Shown: positions 8,042 to 18,886, numbered from the stretch's first letter. The stretch: 64,000 nt of DNA from Acinetobacter sp. S54 (GCF_016624945.1 NZ_JACVUI010000003.1:62001-126000); one strand, 5' to 3'. Numbers and translations are program-made. The notes: a model not told the origin generated them from the sequence alone.

Positions 8042-8944
8042 ATGGGTTATCAATCAATTTTCAGGGCAGATGCATTTGCTGACAAAGTGATTATCGTGAC
8101 AGGCGGTGGCTCTGGTATTGGCCGTTGTACTGCACATGAATTGGCATCCTTGGGTGCGCAAGTCGTGATCACGGGACGTAAAGTTGAAAAATTAGAGAAA
8201 GTCAGTCAGGAAATTCTGGAAGATGGTGGCAAAGTTCATTTCATCGTCTGTGACAACCGTGATGAAGAACAAGTTAAAAACATGATTGCCGAAGTTATTG
8301 AAAAATTTGGCAAACTTGATGGATTAGTGAATAACGCAGGTGGACAATTTCCATCTGCGCTTGAAAATATTTCTGCCAATGGTTTTGATGCAGTGGTACG
8401 CAATAATTTGCATTCAACCTTTTATCTGATGCGTGAAGCTTATAATCAATGGATGGCAAAACATGGTGGCAGCATTGTCAACATGACCGCAGATATGTGG
8501 GGTGGCATGCCAGGTATGGGGCATTCAGGTGCAGCACGTTCAGGTGTTGATAATTTGACTAAAACCGCATCGGTGGAATGGGGGCATTCAGGTGTGCGTG
8601 TCAATGCAGTTGCACCGGGGTGGATTATTTCTTCGGGCATGGACAACTATAGTGGTGATTTTGCCAAAGTCATTATTCCAAGTTTGGCGGGTAATGTCCC
8701 CTTAAAACGTATGGGCACCGAGTCCGAAATCTCCTCCGCTATTTGCTATTTGCTTTCAAATGCTGCCGCTTTTGTTTCAGGTGTGACTTTAAGAATTGAT
8801 GGTGCAGCTTCACAAGGAACGCGAATGTATCCATTGGCTGATGCGACCAATAGCCAGTCTTTTAATGGTTTTCACCGTGCTTTTATTCCTGATGTATTAA
8901 AAGATCAGATTGAAAAAGCAGCACCAGATGAAAGCAAGGATTAA
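8042..8944 (+). CDS. atuB: AtuB, short-chain dehydrogenase/reductase
   Basis: A 300-residue SDR with the cofactor motif TGGGSGIG (residues 20-27) and NNAG (97-100). The classical YxxxK catalytic pair is absent: the aligned segment reads HSGAAR (161-166). The same replacement occurs in the peroxisomal trans-2-enoyl-CoA/2,4-dienoyl-CoA reductase branch of SDRs, so this is a family trait, not damage. In the atu pathway AtuB is thought to act as an oxidoreductase on citronellol/citronellal or on an enoyl-CoA intermediate; the motif favours a CoA-thioester substrate (inference). Begins 15 bases after atuA. Confidence 0.85.
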   Translation: MGYQSIFRADAFADKVIIVTGGGSGIGRCTAHELASLGAQVVITGRKVEKLEKVSQEILEDGGKVHFIVCDNRDEEQVKNMIAEVIEKFGKLDGLVNNAGGQFPSALENISANGFDAVVRNNLHSTFYLMREAYNQWMAKHGGSIVNMTADMWGGMPGMGHSGAARSGVDNLTKTASVEWGHSGVRVNAVAPGWIISSGMDNYSGDFAKVIIPSLAGNVPLKRMGTESEISSAICYLLSNAAAFVSGVTLRIDGAASQGTRMYPLADATNSQSFNGFHRAFIPDVLKDQIEKAAPDESKD

Positions 8945-8947
8945 GCC

Positions 8948-10561
8948 ATGACTATTCTTCAATCTGAAATTGTAGTAGGGAATGAACAATACCTGCAAAA
9001 CAAAGAGGCATTGCTGGCACAACTCGCTGAAGTTCGTGCGGTGCAGCAAAAAAGTATTGATAAGTCCTATGCGGCAAAACCCAAGTTTGATAAGAAAGGC
9101 AAAATCTTGCCACATGAACGCATTCGTCTATTGTTAGATGCGGATTCGCCTTTTATAGAATTATGCGGGCTAGTTGGCTATAACATGCATGATGATAAGG
9201 ATGGTTCTGAAGCTGGCGGGGGTATTATTGCGGGAATTGGTTTTGTCAGTGGAGTCCGTGCGCTGGTTTCTGCCAGTAACAGCGCGATCAAAGGTGGCAC
9301 CATGTCACCGATGGGTGTTCATAAAACTTTACGTCTGCAAAAAATCGCATTAGAACAAAAATTGCCGGTGGTTACATTGACTGAAAGTGGCGGTGCTAAC
9401 CTGAACTATGCGGCTGAAGTATTTACGTACGGTGGCATGACTTTTGCCAATCAAGCGCAAATGTCAGCGGCAGGGATTCCACAAATCGCAGTGGTGCATG
9501 GTAATGCCACCGCTGGTGGAGCTTATCAACCTGGTTTATCTGATTATGTGATTGCAGTACGTAAACAGACTGAAATGCTATTGGCAGGCCCACCATTATT
9601 ATTGGCTGCGACAGGTGAAGTGGCGACTGCGGAGGAATTGGGCGGTGCGGAAATGCATACTCAAACCTCAGGTGTCGCGGAATATCTAGCTGAAAATGAC
9701 GCAGATGGTATTCGTCTGGCACGTGAGATTTTTGAGCACCTCAACTGGAAAGAACAAACTGAGCAATCCAATCAGAATTATAAAGAACCGCGTTATGCTG
9801 CAGAGGAGTTATTAGGGATTATTCCTCAGGATCCCAAGCAACCTTTTGATATGAAAGAGATCGTTGCACGGATAATTGATGATTCAGATTTTCTGGAATT
9901 TAAACAGGAATATGATGCTTTGACGGTCTGCGGCTGGGCCAAAATGGGTGGTCTGCATGTGGGCATCATTACCAATAATGGTCCCATTACGCCGCAAGGT
10001 GCGGTTAAAGCTGCACAGTTTATTCATTTGTGTGAGCAAACTCAGCGTCCACTCTTATTTCTGCACAACACCACAGGCTTTATGGTGGGAACGGATGCAG
10101 AGCAGAATGGCATTATCAAACATGGTTCCAAACTGATTCAGGCAGTGGCGAATACAACGGTGCCAAAAATCTCAATCGTGGTGGCAGGTTCTTACGGGGC
10201 GGGTAACTATGCCATGTGCGGACGTAGTTTGTCTCCACAGTTTATCTTTGCATGGCCAAATTCTCATGTCGCAGTAATGGGCGCAGCACAGGCAGGTAAG
10301 GTTTTACGGATTGTGGCTGAGGGTAAACAAAAAGCCTCTGGTATGGAGCCAAATCCGCAAATGCTAGATTTTCTTGAACAAAGTACTTCAGTGAAACTAG
10401 AACAACAATCTACAGCCCTATTTAACACAGCCATGTTGCATGATGATGGCATTATCGACCCAAGAGATACTCGTAAACTATTGATTTTCTTATTGCAGAC
10501 TATTAATGAAGCACAGCATCGAAAGTTAAATCCTACACGCTTTGGTGTTTCACGTTTCTAA
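8948..10561 (+). CDS. atuC: AtuC, geranyl-CoA carboxylase beta (carboxyltransferase) subunit
   Basis: A 537-residue biotin-dependent acyl-CoA carboxyltransferase with two crotonase-type halves; acyl-CoA pocket segment TLTESGGANLNYAAEVF and GNATAGGAYQPGLSDYVI in the N half, GSYGAGNYAMCGRSLSPQF in the C half. The segment VMGAAQAGKVLR replaces the MGGEQA motif typical of methylcrotonyl-CoA and propionyl-CoA carboxylases, in line with a geranyl-CoA enzyme (inference). It starts 3 bases after atuB and pairs with the biotin subunit encoded by atuF in the same operon. Known reaction: carboxylation of cis-geranyl-CoA at the gamma-methyl group. Confidence 0.9.
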   Translation: MTILQSEIVVGNEQYLQNKEALLAQLAEVRAVQQKSIDKSYAAKPKFDKKGKILPHERIRLLLDADSPFIELCGLVGYNMHDDKDGSEAGGGIIAGIGFVSGVRALVSASNSAIKGGTMSPMGVHKTLRLQKIALEQKLPVVTLTESGGANLNYAAEVFTYGGMTFANQAQMSAAGIPQIAVVHGNATAGGAYQPGLSDYVIAVRKQTEMLLAGPPLLLAATGEVATAEELGGAEMHTQTSGVAEYLAENDADGIRLAREIFEHLNWKEQTEQSNQNYKEPRYAAEELLGIIPQDPKQPFDMKEIVARIIDDSDFLEFKQEYDALTVCGWAKMGGLHVGIITNNGPITPQGAVKAAQFIHLCEQTQRPLLFLHNTTGFMVGTDAEQNGIIKHGSKLIQAVANTTVPKISIVVAGSYGAGNYAMCGRSLSPQFIFAWPNSHVAVMGAAQAGKVLRIVAEGKQKASGMEPNPQMLDFLEQSTSVKLEQQSTALFNTAMLHDDGIIDPRDTRKLLIFLLQTINEAQHRKLNPTRFGVSRF

Positions 10562-10603
10562 TTTAAACAAAATTTAGGCAATAAAAATACTTAGGACAAC
10601 ACT

Positions 10604-11761
10604 ATGAAATTTACCGCAGAGCATGAAGCTTTACGTCGTACCGCACGTCAGTTTGTAGAAAATGAACTTAATCCATTTATTCCTGAATGGGAAGAAACAG
10701 GGCGTTTCCCAATTCATGATGTCTTTAAAAAAATGGCAGATTTGGGCTTACTTGGAATTTGTAAACCAGAAGAAAACGGGGGGCTGGGCTTAGATTACTC
10801 GTATAACCTTGTAGTAGCAGAAGAACTGGGGCGTGCAGCTTGTGGCGGTGTACCCTTGGCAATTGGGGTACAGACGGATATGGCCACACCAGCACTTGCT
10901 CGTTTTGGCAGTAAAGAACTTCGGGATGAATTTTTGAATCCTGCGATTCGTGGTGAATATGTCGCGTCAATTGCAGTGTCAGAAGTTCATGCAGGTTCAG
11001 ATGTGGCAGCAATCAAAACTACAGCCAAAAAAGAGGGCGATGATTATGTCATTAATGGCAGCAAGATGTGGATTACCAACTCACTACAAGCAGATTTTTT
11101 CTGCCTACTTGCCAATACGTCCGATGATAAACCGCATGTCAATAAATCCATGATTATTGTCCCGGCAAAAACCGCAGGGATTAGCTTTTCAGCACCACTT
11201 AATAAATTGGGAATGCGTTCAACTACAACCGCTCAAGTCTACTTTGACCATGTTCGCGTACCACAGCGTAATCTAGTGGGAGCGGAGGGGATGGGCTTTA
11301 TGATGCAAATGATGCAGTTTCAGGAAGAACGAATGTGGGCCTGTGCCAATGCAATTGGTGGCTTGGAAAATGTGATTAAACAAACCATTGACTACACTAA
11401 AGAGCGTACCACCTTTGGACAGCCACTCATTAATAACCAATATATACATTTCCGTTTCGCTGAACTGATGACCGAAGTTGAGGCTCTAAAAGCATTGACT
11501 TATCAAGCCTGTGAGCAACATATAGCGGGTGAAAATGTCACTATGATGGCCTCTATGGCAAAACTCAAAGCAGGACGTTTAACCCGTGAAGTGGCAGATA
11601 GCTGTCTACAATATTGGGGTGGCAATGGCTTTATGTGGGATAACCCAGCTTCTCAGCTCTATCGCGATGGTCGTTTAGGTTCGATTGGTGGTGGTGCAGA
11701 TGAAATCATGTTAGGCATCATCTGTAAGCTTATGGATATCCTGCCTAAAAAGAAAAACTAG
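10604..11761 (+). CDS. atuD: AtuD, citronellyl-CoA dehydrogenase-type acyl-CoA dehydrogenase
   Basis: A 385-residue acyl-CoA dehydrogenase; the beta-domain motif AVSEVHAGSDVAAIKT and the C-domain motifs TKERTTFGQPL and QYWGGNGFMWDNPASQLYRD are intact. The likely catalytic Glu is E242 in QEERMW (isovaleryl/long-chain position), and the C-terminal motif reads IGGGADEIM instead of YEGT. In the atu pathway this enzyme converts citronellyl-CoA to geranyl-CoA. It sits between the two geranyl-CoA carboxylase subunit genes, the same order as in Pseudomonas. Paralogous to the acyl-CoA dehydrogenase gene at 2496. Confidence 0.88.
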   Translation: MKFTAEHEALRRTARQFVENELNPFIPEWEETGRFPIHDVFKKMADLGLLGICKPEENGGLGLDYSYNLVVAEELGRAACGGVPLAIGVQTDMATPALARFGSKELRDEFLNPAIRGEYVASIAVSEVHAGSDVAAIKTTAKKEGDDYVINGSKMWITNSLQADFFCLLANTSDDKPHVNKSMIIVPAKTAGISFSAPLNKLGMRSTTTAQVYFDHVRVPQRNLVGAEGMGFMMQMMQFQEERMWACANAIGGLENVIKQTIDYTKERTTFGQPLINNQYIHFRFAELMTEVEALKALTYQACEQHIAGENVTMMASMAKLKAGRLTREVADSCLQYWGGNGFMWDNPASQLYRDGRLGSIGGGADEIMLGIICKLMDILPKKKN

Positions 11762-11898
11762 CTTAGTGGCTCCTGCTTCGTGGAAAACTGCTGAAAAATG
11801 CTTGGATATATTGAATATTTGGCACTTTTTACCAATTTGTACCTTGCAAGAGCTGCCTGTTATACATTTTTCTTGGTTTGACGATAAGGATAAGAATT

Positions 11899-12717
11899 GT
11901 GTTAGATGATTTAAAAATAGATGACAGCATTCAACTAGAACAACAGGGCAGTATTTTGACTATCTGGCTAAATCGACCTGAAAGTCGTAATGCCATGAGT
12001 CTCAACATGGTCAATGCCATTCAACAGGTTTTTACTCATATTGCTGAGGATACTTCAATCCGTGCTGTAATCCTACGTGGAAAAGGGGGGCATTTCTGTG
12101 CGGGAGGAGATATTAAGGATATGGCAGCATTGCGGGTAGCCGCTACCCATACAGGCAGCCTACAACCTTATGTTGATTTTAACCGCCGATTTGGTGCCAT
12201 GATTGAACAGGTTGATCAAGCTCCGCAAACCGTTGTTGTGATTTTAGAGGGAGCGGTGTTGGGAGGAGGTTTTGGTTTGGTCTGTGTTTCTGACGTTGCG
12301 ATCAGCCGTGATAACGCTCAGTTCGGTTTACCAGAAACAGGTTTAGGGGTATTGCCCGCTCAAATTGCACCATTTGTGGTGAAACGGATTGGACTGACTC
12401 AAGCTCGTCGTTTGGCGCTGTTAGGTTCACGCTTTAATGCTGAGACTGCGCAGAAGTTAGGTGTGATACATGATGTTGTATGTAATGACACTGAGCTTGA
12501 GCAATTACTTAGTGAAACCATTCAACAGATTAAACGTGCTGCGCCATTGGCATCTCGAAATACCAAAGCATTGCTACATCGGACTTTAAATGAGCCTTTA
12601 GATTCTTTACTTGATGCTGCTGCGCAAGAGTTTGCTCAAGCGGTTGCTGGTATAGAAGGTCAGGAAGGCACACTAGCATTTATCCAAAAACGTTTACCAA
12701 ATTGGGCTGAAGAATAA
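11899..12717 (+). CDS. atuE: AtuE, isohexenylglutaconyl-CoA hydratase
   Basis: The first ATG-like extension begins at TTG 11878, but AAGGA at 11886-11890 points to GTG 11899 as the start (272 residues). Crotonase-superfamily fold: oxyanion-hole segment GHFCAGGDIKDM and GAVLGGGFGLVC, with the catalytic Glu region LPETGLGVLP. In the atu pathway it hydrates isohexenylglutaconyl-CoA, the product of geranyl-CoA carboxylase. A 137-base gap separates it from atuD, unusually long for this operon, with no clear terminator; the stop overlaps the atuF start by one base (TAATG). Confidence 0.87.
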   Translation: MLDDLKIDDSIQLEQQGSILTIWLNRPESRNAMSLNMVNAIQQVFTHIAEDTSIRAVILRGKGGHFCAGGDIKDMAALRVAATHTGSLQPYVDFNRRFGAMIEQVDQAPQTVVVILEGAVLGGGFGLVCVSDVAISRDNAQFGLPETGLGVLPAQIAPFVVKRIGLTQARRLALLGSRFNAETAQKLGVIHDVVCNDTELEQLLSETIQQIKRAAPLASRNTKALLHRTLNEPLDSLLDAAAQEFAQAVAGIEGQEGTLAFIQKRLPNWAEE

Positions 12718-14660
12718 TGAAATTTTCAAAAATTTTAGTCGCAAATCGTGGCGAAATAGCAGTTCGAGTGATGCAAACGGCTAAAGCACTGGGCTACCAA
12801 ACTGTTGCTGTATATTCTGATGCTGATGCCAATGCACGTCATGTTCAAGTTGCCGATGAAGCAGTGTATATCGGGCCATCCAAAGTTTCAGAATCTTACT
12901 TAGCTATTCCTCATATTATTGACGCATGTAAAAAGACCGGTGCAGATGCAGTTCATCCTGGATATGGTTTTCTGTCTGAAAATACTGAATTTGCCCAAGC
13001 GTGTATGGACCATAATATTACTTTTATTGGGCCGACTGCATCTGCAATTGAATTAATGGGCAGTAAGCGCTTATCTAAAATTGCCATGATTAAAGCAGGC
13101 GTACCATGTGTACCTGGCTACGAAGGTGATCAACAAAATATTGAATATTTGGCTCAGCAAGCAAAGAACATTGGTTTTCCTTTGATGGTTAAGGCATCTG
13201 CTGGAGGTGGTGGACGTGGTATGCGTTTGGTGCATCAGCCATCTGAATTGCTAGAAGCCTTAGAAACTGCACGTTCAGAAGCAGAAAATGCGTTTGGTTC
13301 GGGTGAGCTCATTATTGAAAAAGCGGTAATCGCGCCTCGTCACGTAGAAATCCAAGTATTTGGTGATACTCACGGTCATTATGTTTATTTATTTGAACGA
13401 GATTGTTCGATTCAACGTCGTCACCAAAAAGTGGTGGAAGAAGCGCCATGCCCTGTAATGACACCAGAATTACGGCAAAAAATGGGTGAGGCGGCCGTTG
13501 CAGCAGCTCAAGCTTGTGATTATGTTGGTGCGGGAACGGTTGAATTTTTGCTGGATCAATCTGGAGCATTTTATTTCCTTGAAATGAATACCCGTTTGCA
13601 AGTTGAGCATCCTGTCACTGAAATGATTACAGGACTTGATCTAGTTGAGTGGCAATTACGAGTAGCAAATGGTGAGGTTTTACCCTTAGAGCAGCACCAG
13701 CTGACTTTCAATGGACATGCGATTGAAGTGCGTTTATATGCAGAAGATCCACGTCAGAATTTTTTGCCGCAAACGGGCAAAGTATTACGTTGGCAGCCTG
13801 CCGAGTTACCGAATGTTCGTATTGATCATGGTATGTTGGAACAGGGTGAAATTAGTCCATTCTATGATCCAATGGTTGCTAAAGTAATTGCTTATGGTAA
13901 AACCCGTCAGGATGCGATTCGTCTACTTGCGCGAGCGGTGGATGATTGCGTATTGCTTGGTGTAAATAGTAATAAACAGTTTTTGGTGAATTTATTGCGT
14001 CATCCGATTATTGTCGCTGGAGATACCAATACTGCTTTTATTCAGCAACACTTTCAGGAAGATGTCAGTTTACATCCACAAGTTCCAGCAATTGAAAGTT
14101 TGGTGATTGCAGCAACATTGTTTGCACAACATAAAACGTCAAAAGACGCATTGCAAACAGGTATTGCCATACCTTTGCCATTAAAGTTGAAATGTGCAGA
14201 TCAACAATTTTCACTACAAGTAGAAAGAAATCATCAGCAAATTACAATTCAATTATGTGATCAGCAATCTACGATTCATGTTTTAGACATGAGTCCTACT
14301 CAGATCATTTATAGCGCGGAAGGAGTGCGCCGTAAGCTGAATTATGTGCTTGATCAAAATCAGCTTTATTTAGATACAGCCAATGGCAATTTACTGATTG
14401 AAAATATGACCTATGCAGCCCCAGAAGCAGCAGAAGTAGTGGGTGATGGAAAAATTCGTGCGCCAATGGATGGTGCAATTGTCAATTTACTAGTCAATGT
14501 TGGTGATCAAGTGGTAAAAGGACAGACCCTATTAATTTTGGAAGCCATGAAGATTCAGCAACAGATCAAGTCAGATGTCGATGGTGTGGTTGAGCAACTG
14601 ATTGGGCAAGTAGGACAGCAGGTGAAAAAACGGCAGCATTTATTAAATATCCAGCTATAA
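12717..14660 (+). CDS. atuF: AtuF, geranyl-CoA carboxylase alpha (biotin carboxylase/BCCP) subunit
   Basis: A 647-residue biotin subunit: biotin carboxylase domain from residue 1 to about 450 (ILVANRGEIAVRVMQTA; ATP-grasp loop KASAGGGGRGMR; MNTRLQVEHPVTE), a linker domain, and a C-terminal biotinyl domain whose EAMKIQ motif places the biotinylated Lys at K612. It could be confused with the methylcrotonyl-CoA carboxylase alpha subunit, but the neighbourhood (atuA, atuC, atuD, atuE, AtuR operators) makes geranyl-CoA carboxylase far more likely. Last gene of the operon; the atuG and atuH genes of Pseudomonas are not present downstream. Confidence 0.9.
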   Translation: MKFSKILVANRGEIAVRVMQTAKALGYQTVAVYSDADANARHVQVADEAVYIGPSKVSESYLAIPHIIDACKKTGADAVHPGYGFLSENTEFAQACMDHNITFIGPTASAIELMGSKRLSKIAMIKAGVPCVPGYEGDQQNIEYLAQQAKNIGFPLMVKASAGGGGRGMRLVHQPSELLEALETARSEAENAFGSGELIIEKAVIAPRHVEIQVFGDTHGHYVYLFERDCSIQRRHQKVVEEAPCPVMTPELRQKMGEAAVAAAQACDYVGAGTVEFLLDQSGAFYFLEMNTRLQVEHPVTEMITGLDLVEWQLRVANGEVLPLEQHQLTFNGHAIEVRLYAEDPRQNFLPQTGKVLRWQPAELPNVRIDHGMLEQGEISPFYDPMVAKVIAYGKTRQDAIRLLARAVDDCVLLGVNSNKQFLVNLLRHPIIVAGDTNTAFIQQHFQEDVSLHPQVPAIESLVIAATLFAQHKTSKDALQTGIAIPLPLKLKCADQQFSLQVERNHQQITIQLCDQQSTIHVLDMSPTQIIYSAEGVRRKLNYVLDQNQLYLDTANGNLLIENMTYAAPEAAEVVGDGKIRAPMDGAIVNLLVNVGDQVVKGQTLLILEAMKIQQQIKSDVDGVVEQLIGQVGQQVKKRQHLLNIQL

Positions 14661-14694
14661 AAAAGGGATTCAAACATCCATGATGATTACAAAC

Positions 14695-14740
14695 AAATCC
14701 CCAGAACAAGTCATTTTAAAATGGTTCTGGGGATTTGGGT
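14695..14740 (+). terminator. Hairpin after atuF
   Basis: A 13-base perfect stem (AAATCCCCAGAAC / GTTCTGGGGATTT) encloses the inner palindrome CATTTTAAAATG. The trailing T-tract is poor (GGGTTTTG), so it may act as a transcript-stabilising or weak terminator. Confidence 0.6.
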
Positions 14741-15049
14741 TTTGTGGTATTTCTTTAAAACACAGTAAAAAGCTGAGATTTTTAATTTTCTGAAATAAGT
14801 CACATTTGGATACATCTAAAAAAAGAAATTTCGCACATCTAAAATGGTCTATTTTTGCTCACCTTAGAGAAGAACTGGGTGTGATAAAGCTAGTTAACAC
14901 TATATAAGTGGGGCTAATTATAGAATAACATGAGAGAAATCCATGTTCTCCATCTAGCTGATTTTGCCTTTTCACAGTAGAATATGCGCTCTCTCTAAAG
15001 TCACATTGCGGTAAAGTCCAAAAGACTTGCCCGTGGAGCCAAAATCAAC
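14741..15049 (+). promoter_or_regulatory. purL upstream region with small hairpin
   Basis: AT-rich gap holding the purL promoter. Near the gene the leader contains the hairpin AAGTC-CAAAA-GACTT (15014-15028), and GGAG at 15034-15037 serves as ribosome site. I see no known riboswitch and no recognisable PurR box. Confidence 0.4.
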
Positions 15050-18000
15050 ATGTTTATCGTGGCCGGTGCACCAGCACATTCTTCATTCAAGAAAGCTCAA
15101 CTATTAACACGTTTATCTTCAATCAGTTCTGTCCAAACCTTTGACAGCCAATGGGTTTACCTGTTTGATCAAGCGCTCGACGAGCAGCAGCATCAATCTG
15201 CATTGCAACTTTTAAATGATGGGTCGTCATTTGAGTTGCGCCAAGTGGCCAATGATGAAATACAAGTCTTAGTGACCCCACGTATTGGAACGATCTCACC
15301 GTGGTCATCTAAAGCAACGGATATCTTTAAAAACTGTAATACTCCAATCCATCGTCTGGAACGCGGTATTTTATTTACTTTAAAAGGTGTTTCTGAACTC
15401 AGCAATGAGGTAAAACAGGCTCTGCATGACCGCATGACTGAAACAGTTTTCAGCCAGATTGAAGATGCGCATCGTTTATTTTTAGAAACGGCACCAAAAC
15501 CTTTAAACTCGATTGATATTTTAGGTGAGGGAAAACCAGCACTTGTAAAAGCCAATAATGAATTTGGTTTTGCGCTGTCTGAACAAGAAATTGATTATTT
15601 GACCCAAGCGTTTACTGACTTGGGACGTAATCCAAACGATATCGAATTGATGATGTTTGCTCAAGCTAACTCTGAGCATTGTCGTCATAAAATCTTTGGA
15701 TCAGAGTGGACAATTGATGGTGAAAAACAACCATTATCTTTGTTCCAGATGATTAAAAATACTTATAAAGAATCACCAAATGAAGTTTTGTCGGCATATA
15801 AAGACAATGCTTCAGTGATCGTGGGTTATGACACTCAGCGTTTTTATCCTAAGAAAGATAATGAAACGGGTCACTTTGTTTATAAATATAAAAGCCAAGC
15901 TGCTCATATCTTAATGAAGGTAGAAACCCATAACCACCCGACAGCAATTTCTCCTTTTGCGGGTGCCGCAACTGGTTCGGGCGGTGAAATCCGTGATGAA
16001 GGGGCAACCGGTCGCGGTGGTAAACCAAAAGCAGGTTTAACAGGCTTTACCGTTTCTAACCTGAATATTCCTGGCTTTGAGCAGCCTTGGGAGGATAATT
16101 ACGGCAAACCTTCACGTATGGCATCACCATTGCAAATTATGATTGAAGGGCCATTGGGTGGCGCAGCGTTTAATAACGAATTTGGTCGTCCTAACTTAAA
16201 CGGTTATTTCCGTACCTTTGAACAAAATGTTAATGGTGAAGTCAAAGGTTTCCATAAGCCAATTATGATAGCAGGTGGTTATGGAAACATTCGTCCTGAC
16301 CACGTTGAAAAGGATGCTATACAACCGGGTGATTTACTGATTGTACTGGGTGGCCCAGCCATGCTAATCGGTTTAGGCGGTGGTGCGGCATCTTCTGTAG
16401 ATAGCGGTACGATGGGTGAAAACCTTGACTTTGCTTCAGTACAGCGTGAAAACCCTGAAATGGAACGCCGTTGTCAGGAAGTGATTGATACTTGCTGGCG
16501 TATGGAAGATTTTAACCCTGTCGTATCGATTCATGATGTGGGCGCAGGTGGTTTATCCAATGCCATGCCTGAACTGGTGAATGATCACGAGTTGGGTGCG
16601 ATTTTAAATCTGCGTAAGATTCCATCGCTTGAACGTGGCATGAGCCCAATGGAAATTTGGTCAAATGAAGCGCAAGAGCGTTATGTCTTAGCGATTCGCC
16701 CAGAATCATTAGAATTATTTGAAGAAATCTGTGCACGTGAACGTTGCCCATTCGCTGTATTGGGTGAAGCGACCGAAGCACGTCATTTAACGGTAGAAGA
16801 TCCATTATTTGACAATAAAGCAGTTGATATTCCAATGCAGGTCATGCTTGGTGGAACACCACGTATGCAACGTTCATATGAAACAATTGAACGTCAGGGC
16901 ACTGAGTTTGATACCTCAAAAATTGATCTAAACGATGCGATTTTCCGTGTTTTGAAGAATCCAACGGTAGCATCTAAATCATTCCTGATTACCATTGGCG
17001 ACCGTTCAATTACGGGTATGGTTGCTCGTGATCAAATGGTTGGACCTTGGCAGGTCCCTGTAGCTGATGCCGCAGTAACCACGACTAGCTTACAGGGTTA
17101 CACAGGTGAAGCAATGGCGATGGGTGAACGTCCGCCAGTTGCACTGTTAAACCCTGCTGCTTCTGCACGATTGGCTGTTGCTGAAGCATTGACCAATATT
17201 GCCTCTGCAAATATTGAGCAGTTGGGTGATATTAAACTTTCTGCAAACTGGATGGCAGCAGCGGGTCAAAAAGGTGAAGATCAAGCCTTATTTGAGGGTG
17301 TCAAAGCCATCGGTATGGAAATGTGTCCAGCACTAGGAATTGCGATTCCAGTGGGTAAGGACTCACTTTCTATGCGTACCACATGGAATGATGAGGGTAT
17401 CGAAAAAGCGGTAACTTCACCTATGTCTGGGGTGATTACTGCATTTGCTCCCGTGAGTGATGTGCGTAAAACCTTAACGCCTGAGTTGAAAAAGTTAGAT
17501 GATTCATGCTTAGTACGGATTGATTTATCGAAAGGCCAATTCCGTATTGGCGCATCAATTTTGACACAAGTTTATAAAGCTATTGGGACTGTGACTCCAG
17601 ACGTAGATAGCTTTGAAGATTTAAAAGATTTCTTTAATCTAGTACAGGACTGGAACAATCGTGGTCTAGTTCAAGCTTATCATGACATTGGTGATGGTGG
17701 TTTATTGGCTACTGTGGCTGAAATGATGTTTGCATCACGTTTAGGTGTAGCTTTAGAGCCACAAAGTATTGAAAGTCTGTTTGCAGAAGAAATTGGTACA
17801 GTTTTACAAATTAAGACTGCTGATTGGGATGCATTACAAGCAGAAGTTGAAAGCTCGAACTTAAAAGATGCTATTACACGGGTTGGACGTGTGAATAACA
17901 CTGATCAACTCACTGTAAATGGTCTAAGTTTAGAACGTACTAAACTGCAACAAGCATGGGCAGAAGTTTCCCATCAGATTCAGCGTTTACGTGACAACGT

Positions 18001-18886
18001 AGAAACTGCGGATCAGGAATTTGCTCTGATTGCGGATCAAAATCATAAAGGTCTAATCGCACACGCAACTTTCGACCTAAACGAACCTGTTGAAGCGCCA
18101 TTCATTGCAACACGCCGTCCCAACATGGTGATTTTGCGTGAGCAGGGTGTTAATGGTCATGTAGAAATGGCAGCAGCATTTGACAAGGTTGGCTTCAATA
18201 CTGTCGATGTACATATGAGTGACTTACTGGCAGGTCGCGTTGATTTACAGGATTTTGAAGGTCTAGTCGCTTGTGGCGGGTTCTCTTATGGCGACGTGCT
18301 TGGTGCAGGTGGTGGCTGGGCAAAATCAGTATTATTCAATCCAAAATTACGCGATCAGTTTGAAAGCTTCTTCAACCGTGAAAATACGTTTAGTCTCGGG
18401 ATTTGTAATGGCTGTCAGATGTTGTCACAACTTGCACCCTTGATTCCAGGTGCAGAAAACTGGCCGCGTTTCCATCGTAACGTCTCTGAAGTTTTTGAAG
18501 CACGTGCAGTCAATGTACGCGTAGAAAAATCCGTGTCTGTACTGCTACAAGATATGCAGGGCTCTCTTCTCCCGATTGCAGTGGCACATGGTGAAGGGCG
18601 AGTTGTAGCGAACAATGAAAACTTGGCAAGCTTAAATGTCAATAATCAGGTGACCTTGCGTTATGTAGACAGTTTGGGTCAGCCGACTCAGCACTATCCA
18701 TTGAACCCAAATGGTTCACCAGAAGCAATTACTGGTGTGACATCTACAGATGGTCGTGCCACCATTATGATGCCGCATCCAGAGCGTAACTTCCGCGCTT
18801 TACAGCATTCATGGAAACCTGAAGACTGGACAGAGGATGGTGCATGGTTACGCATGTTCCGTAATGCACGTAGGTTTATTGGTTAA
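15050..18886 (+). CDS. purL: Phosphoribosylformylglycinamidine synthase (FGAM synthase)
   Basis: A 1278-residue large-form PurL (E. coli protein about 1295), catalysing the fourth step of de novo purine synthesis: FGAR + glutamine + ATP to FGAM. Order: N-terminal PurS-like and linker domains (residues 1-220), two AIRS-type ATPase halves ([14 protein letters not shown] with [20 protein letters not shown]; later [13 protein letters not shown] and [16 protein letters not shown]), and a C-terminal class I glutamine amidotransferase with the nucleophile C1119 in GICNGCQM and the His in [10 protein letters not shown]. Monocistronic, with a clear terminator. Confidence 0.98.
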   Translation: MFIVAGAPAHSSFKKAQLLTRLSSISSVQTFDSQWVYLFDQALDEQQHQSALQLLNDGSSFELRQVANDEIQVLVTPRIGTISPWSSKATDIFKNCNTPIHRLERGILFTLKGVSELSNEVKQALHDRMTETVFSQIEDAHRLFLETAPKPLNSIDILGEGKPALVKANNEFGFALSEQEIDYLTQAFTDLGRNPNDIELMMFAQANSEHCRHKIFGSEWTIDGEKQPLSLFQMIKNTYKESPNEVLSAYKDNASVIVGYDTQRFYPKKDNETGHFVYKYKSQAAHILMKVETHNHPTAISPFAGAATGSGGEIRDEGATGRGGKPKAGLTGFTVSNLNIPGFEQPWEDNYGKPSRMASPLQIMIEGPLGGAAFNNEFGRPNLNGYFRTFEQNVNGEVKGFHKPIMIAGGYGNIRPDHVEKDAIQPGDLLIVLGGPAMLIGLGGGAASSVDSGTMGENLDFASVQRENPEMERRCQEVIDTCWRMEDFNPVVSIHDVGAGGLSNAMPELVNDHELGAILNLRKIPSLERGMSPMEIWSNEAQERYVLAIRPESLELFEEICARERCPFAVLGEATEARHLTVEDPLFDNKAVDIPMQVMLGGTPRMQRSYETIERQGTEFDTSKIDLNDAIFRVLKNPTVASKSFLITIGDRSITGMVARDQMVGPWQVPVADAAVTTTSLQGYTGEAMAMGERPPVALLNPAASARLAVAEALTNIASANIEQLGDIKLSANWMAAAGQKGEDQALFEGVKAIGMEMCPALGIAIPVGKDSLSMRTTWNDEGIEKAVTSPMSGVITAFAPVSDVRKTLTPELKKLDDSCLVRIDLSKGQFRIGASILTQVYKAIGTVTPDVDSFEDLKDFFNLVQDWNNRGLVQAYHDIGDGGLLATVAEMMFASRLGVALEPQSIESLFAEEIGTVLQIKTADWDALQAEVESSNLKDAITRVGRVNNTDQLTVNGLSLERTKLQQAWAEVSHQIQRLRDNVETADQEFALIADQNHKGLIAHATFDLNEPVEAPFIATRRPNMVILREQGVNGHVEMAAAFDKVGFNTVDVHMSDLLAGRVDLQDFEGLVACGGFSYGDVLGAGGGWAKSVLFNPKLRDQFESFFNRENTFSLGICNGCQMLSQLAPLIPGAENWPRFHRNVSEVFEARAVNVRVEKSVSVLLQDMQGSLLPIAVAHGEGRVVANNENLASLNVNNQVTLRYVDSLGQPTQHYPLNPNGSPEAITGVTSTDGRATIMMPHPERNFRALQHSWKPEDWTEDGAWLRMFRNARRFIG

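Noticed and set aside
8948..14660. Methylcrotonyl-CoA carboxylase (liu) operon
   Set aside because: atuA, AtuR operators, the altered MGGEQA motif and the gene order fit geranyl-CoA carboxylase; liuE (HMG-CoA lyase) is missing.
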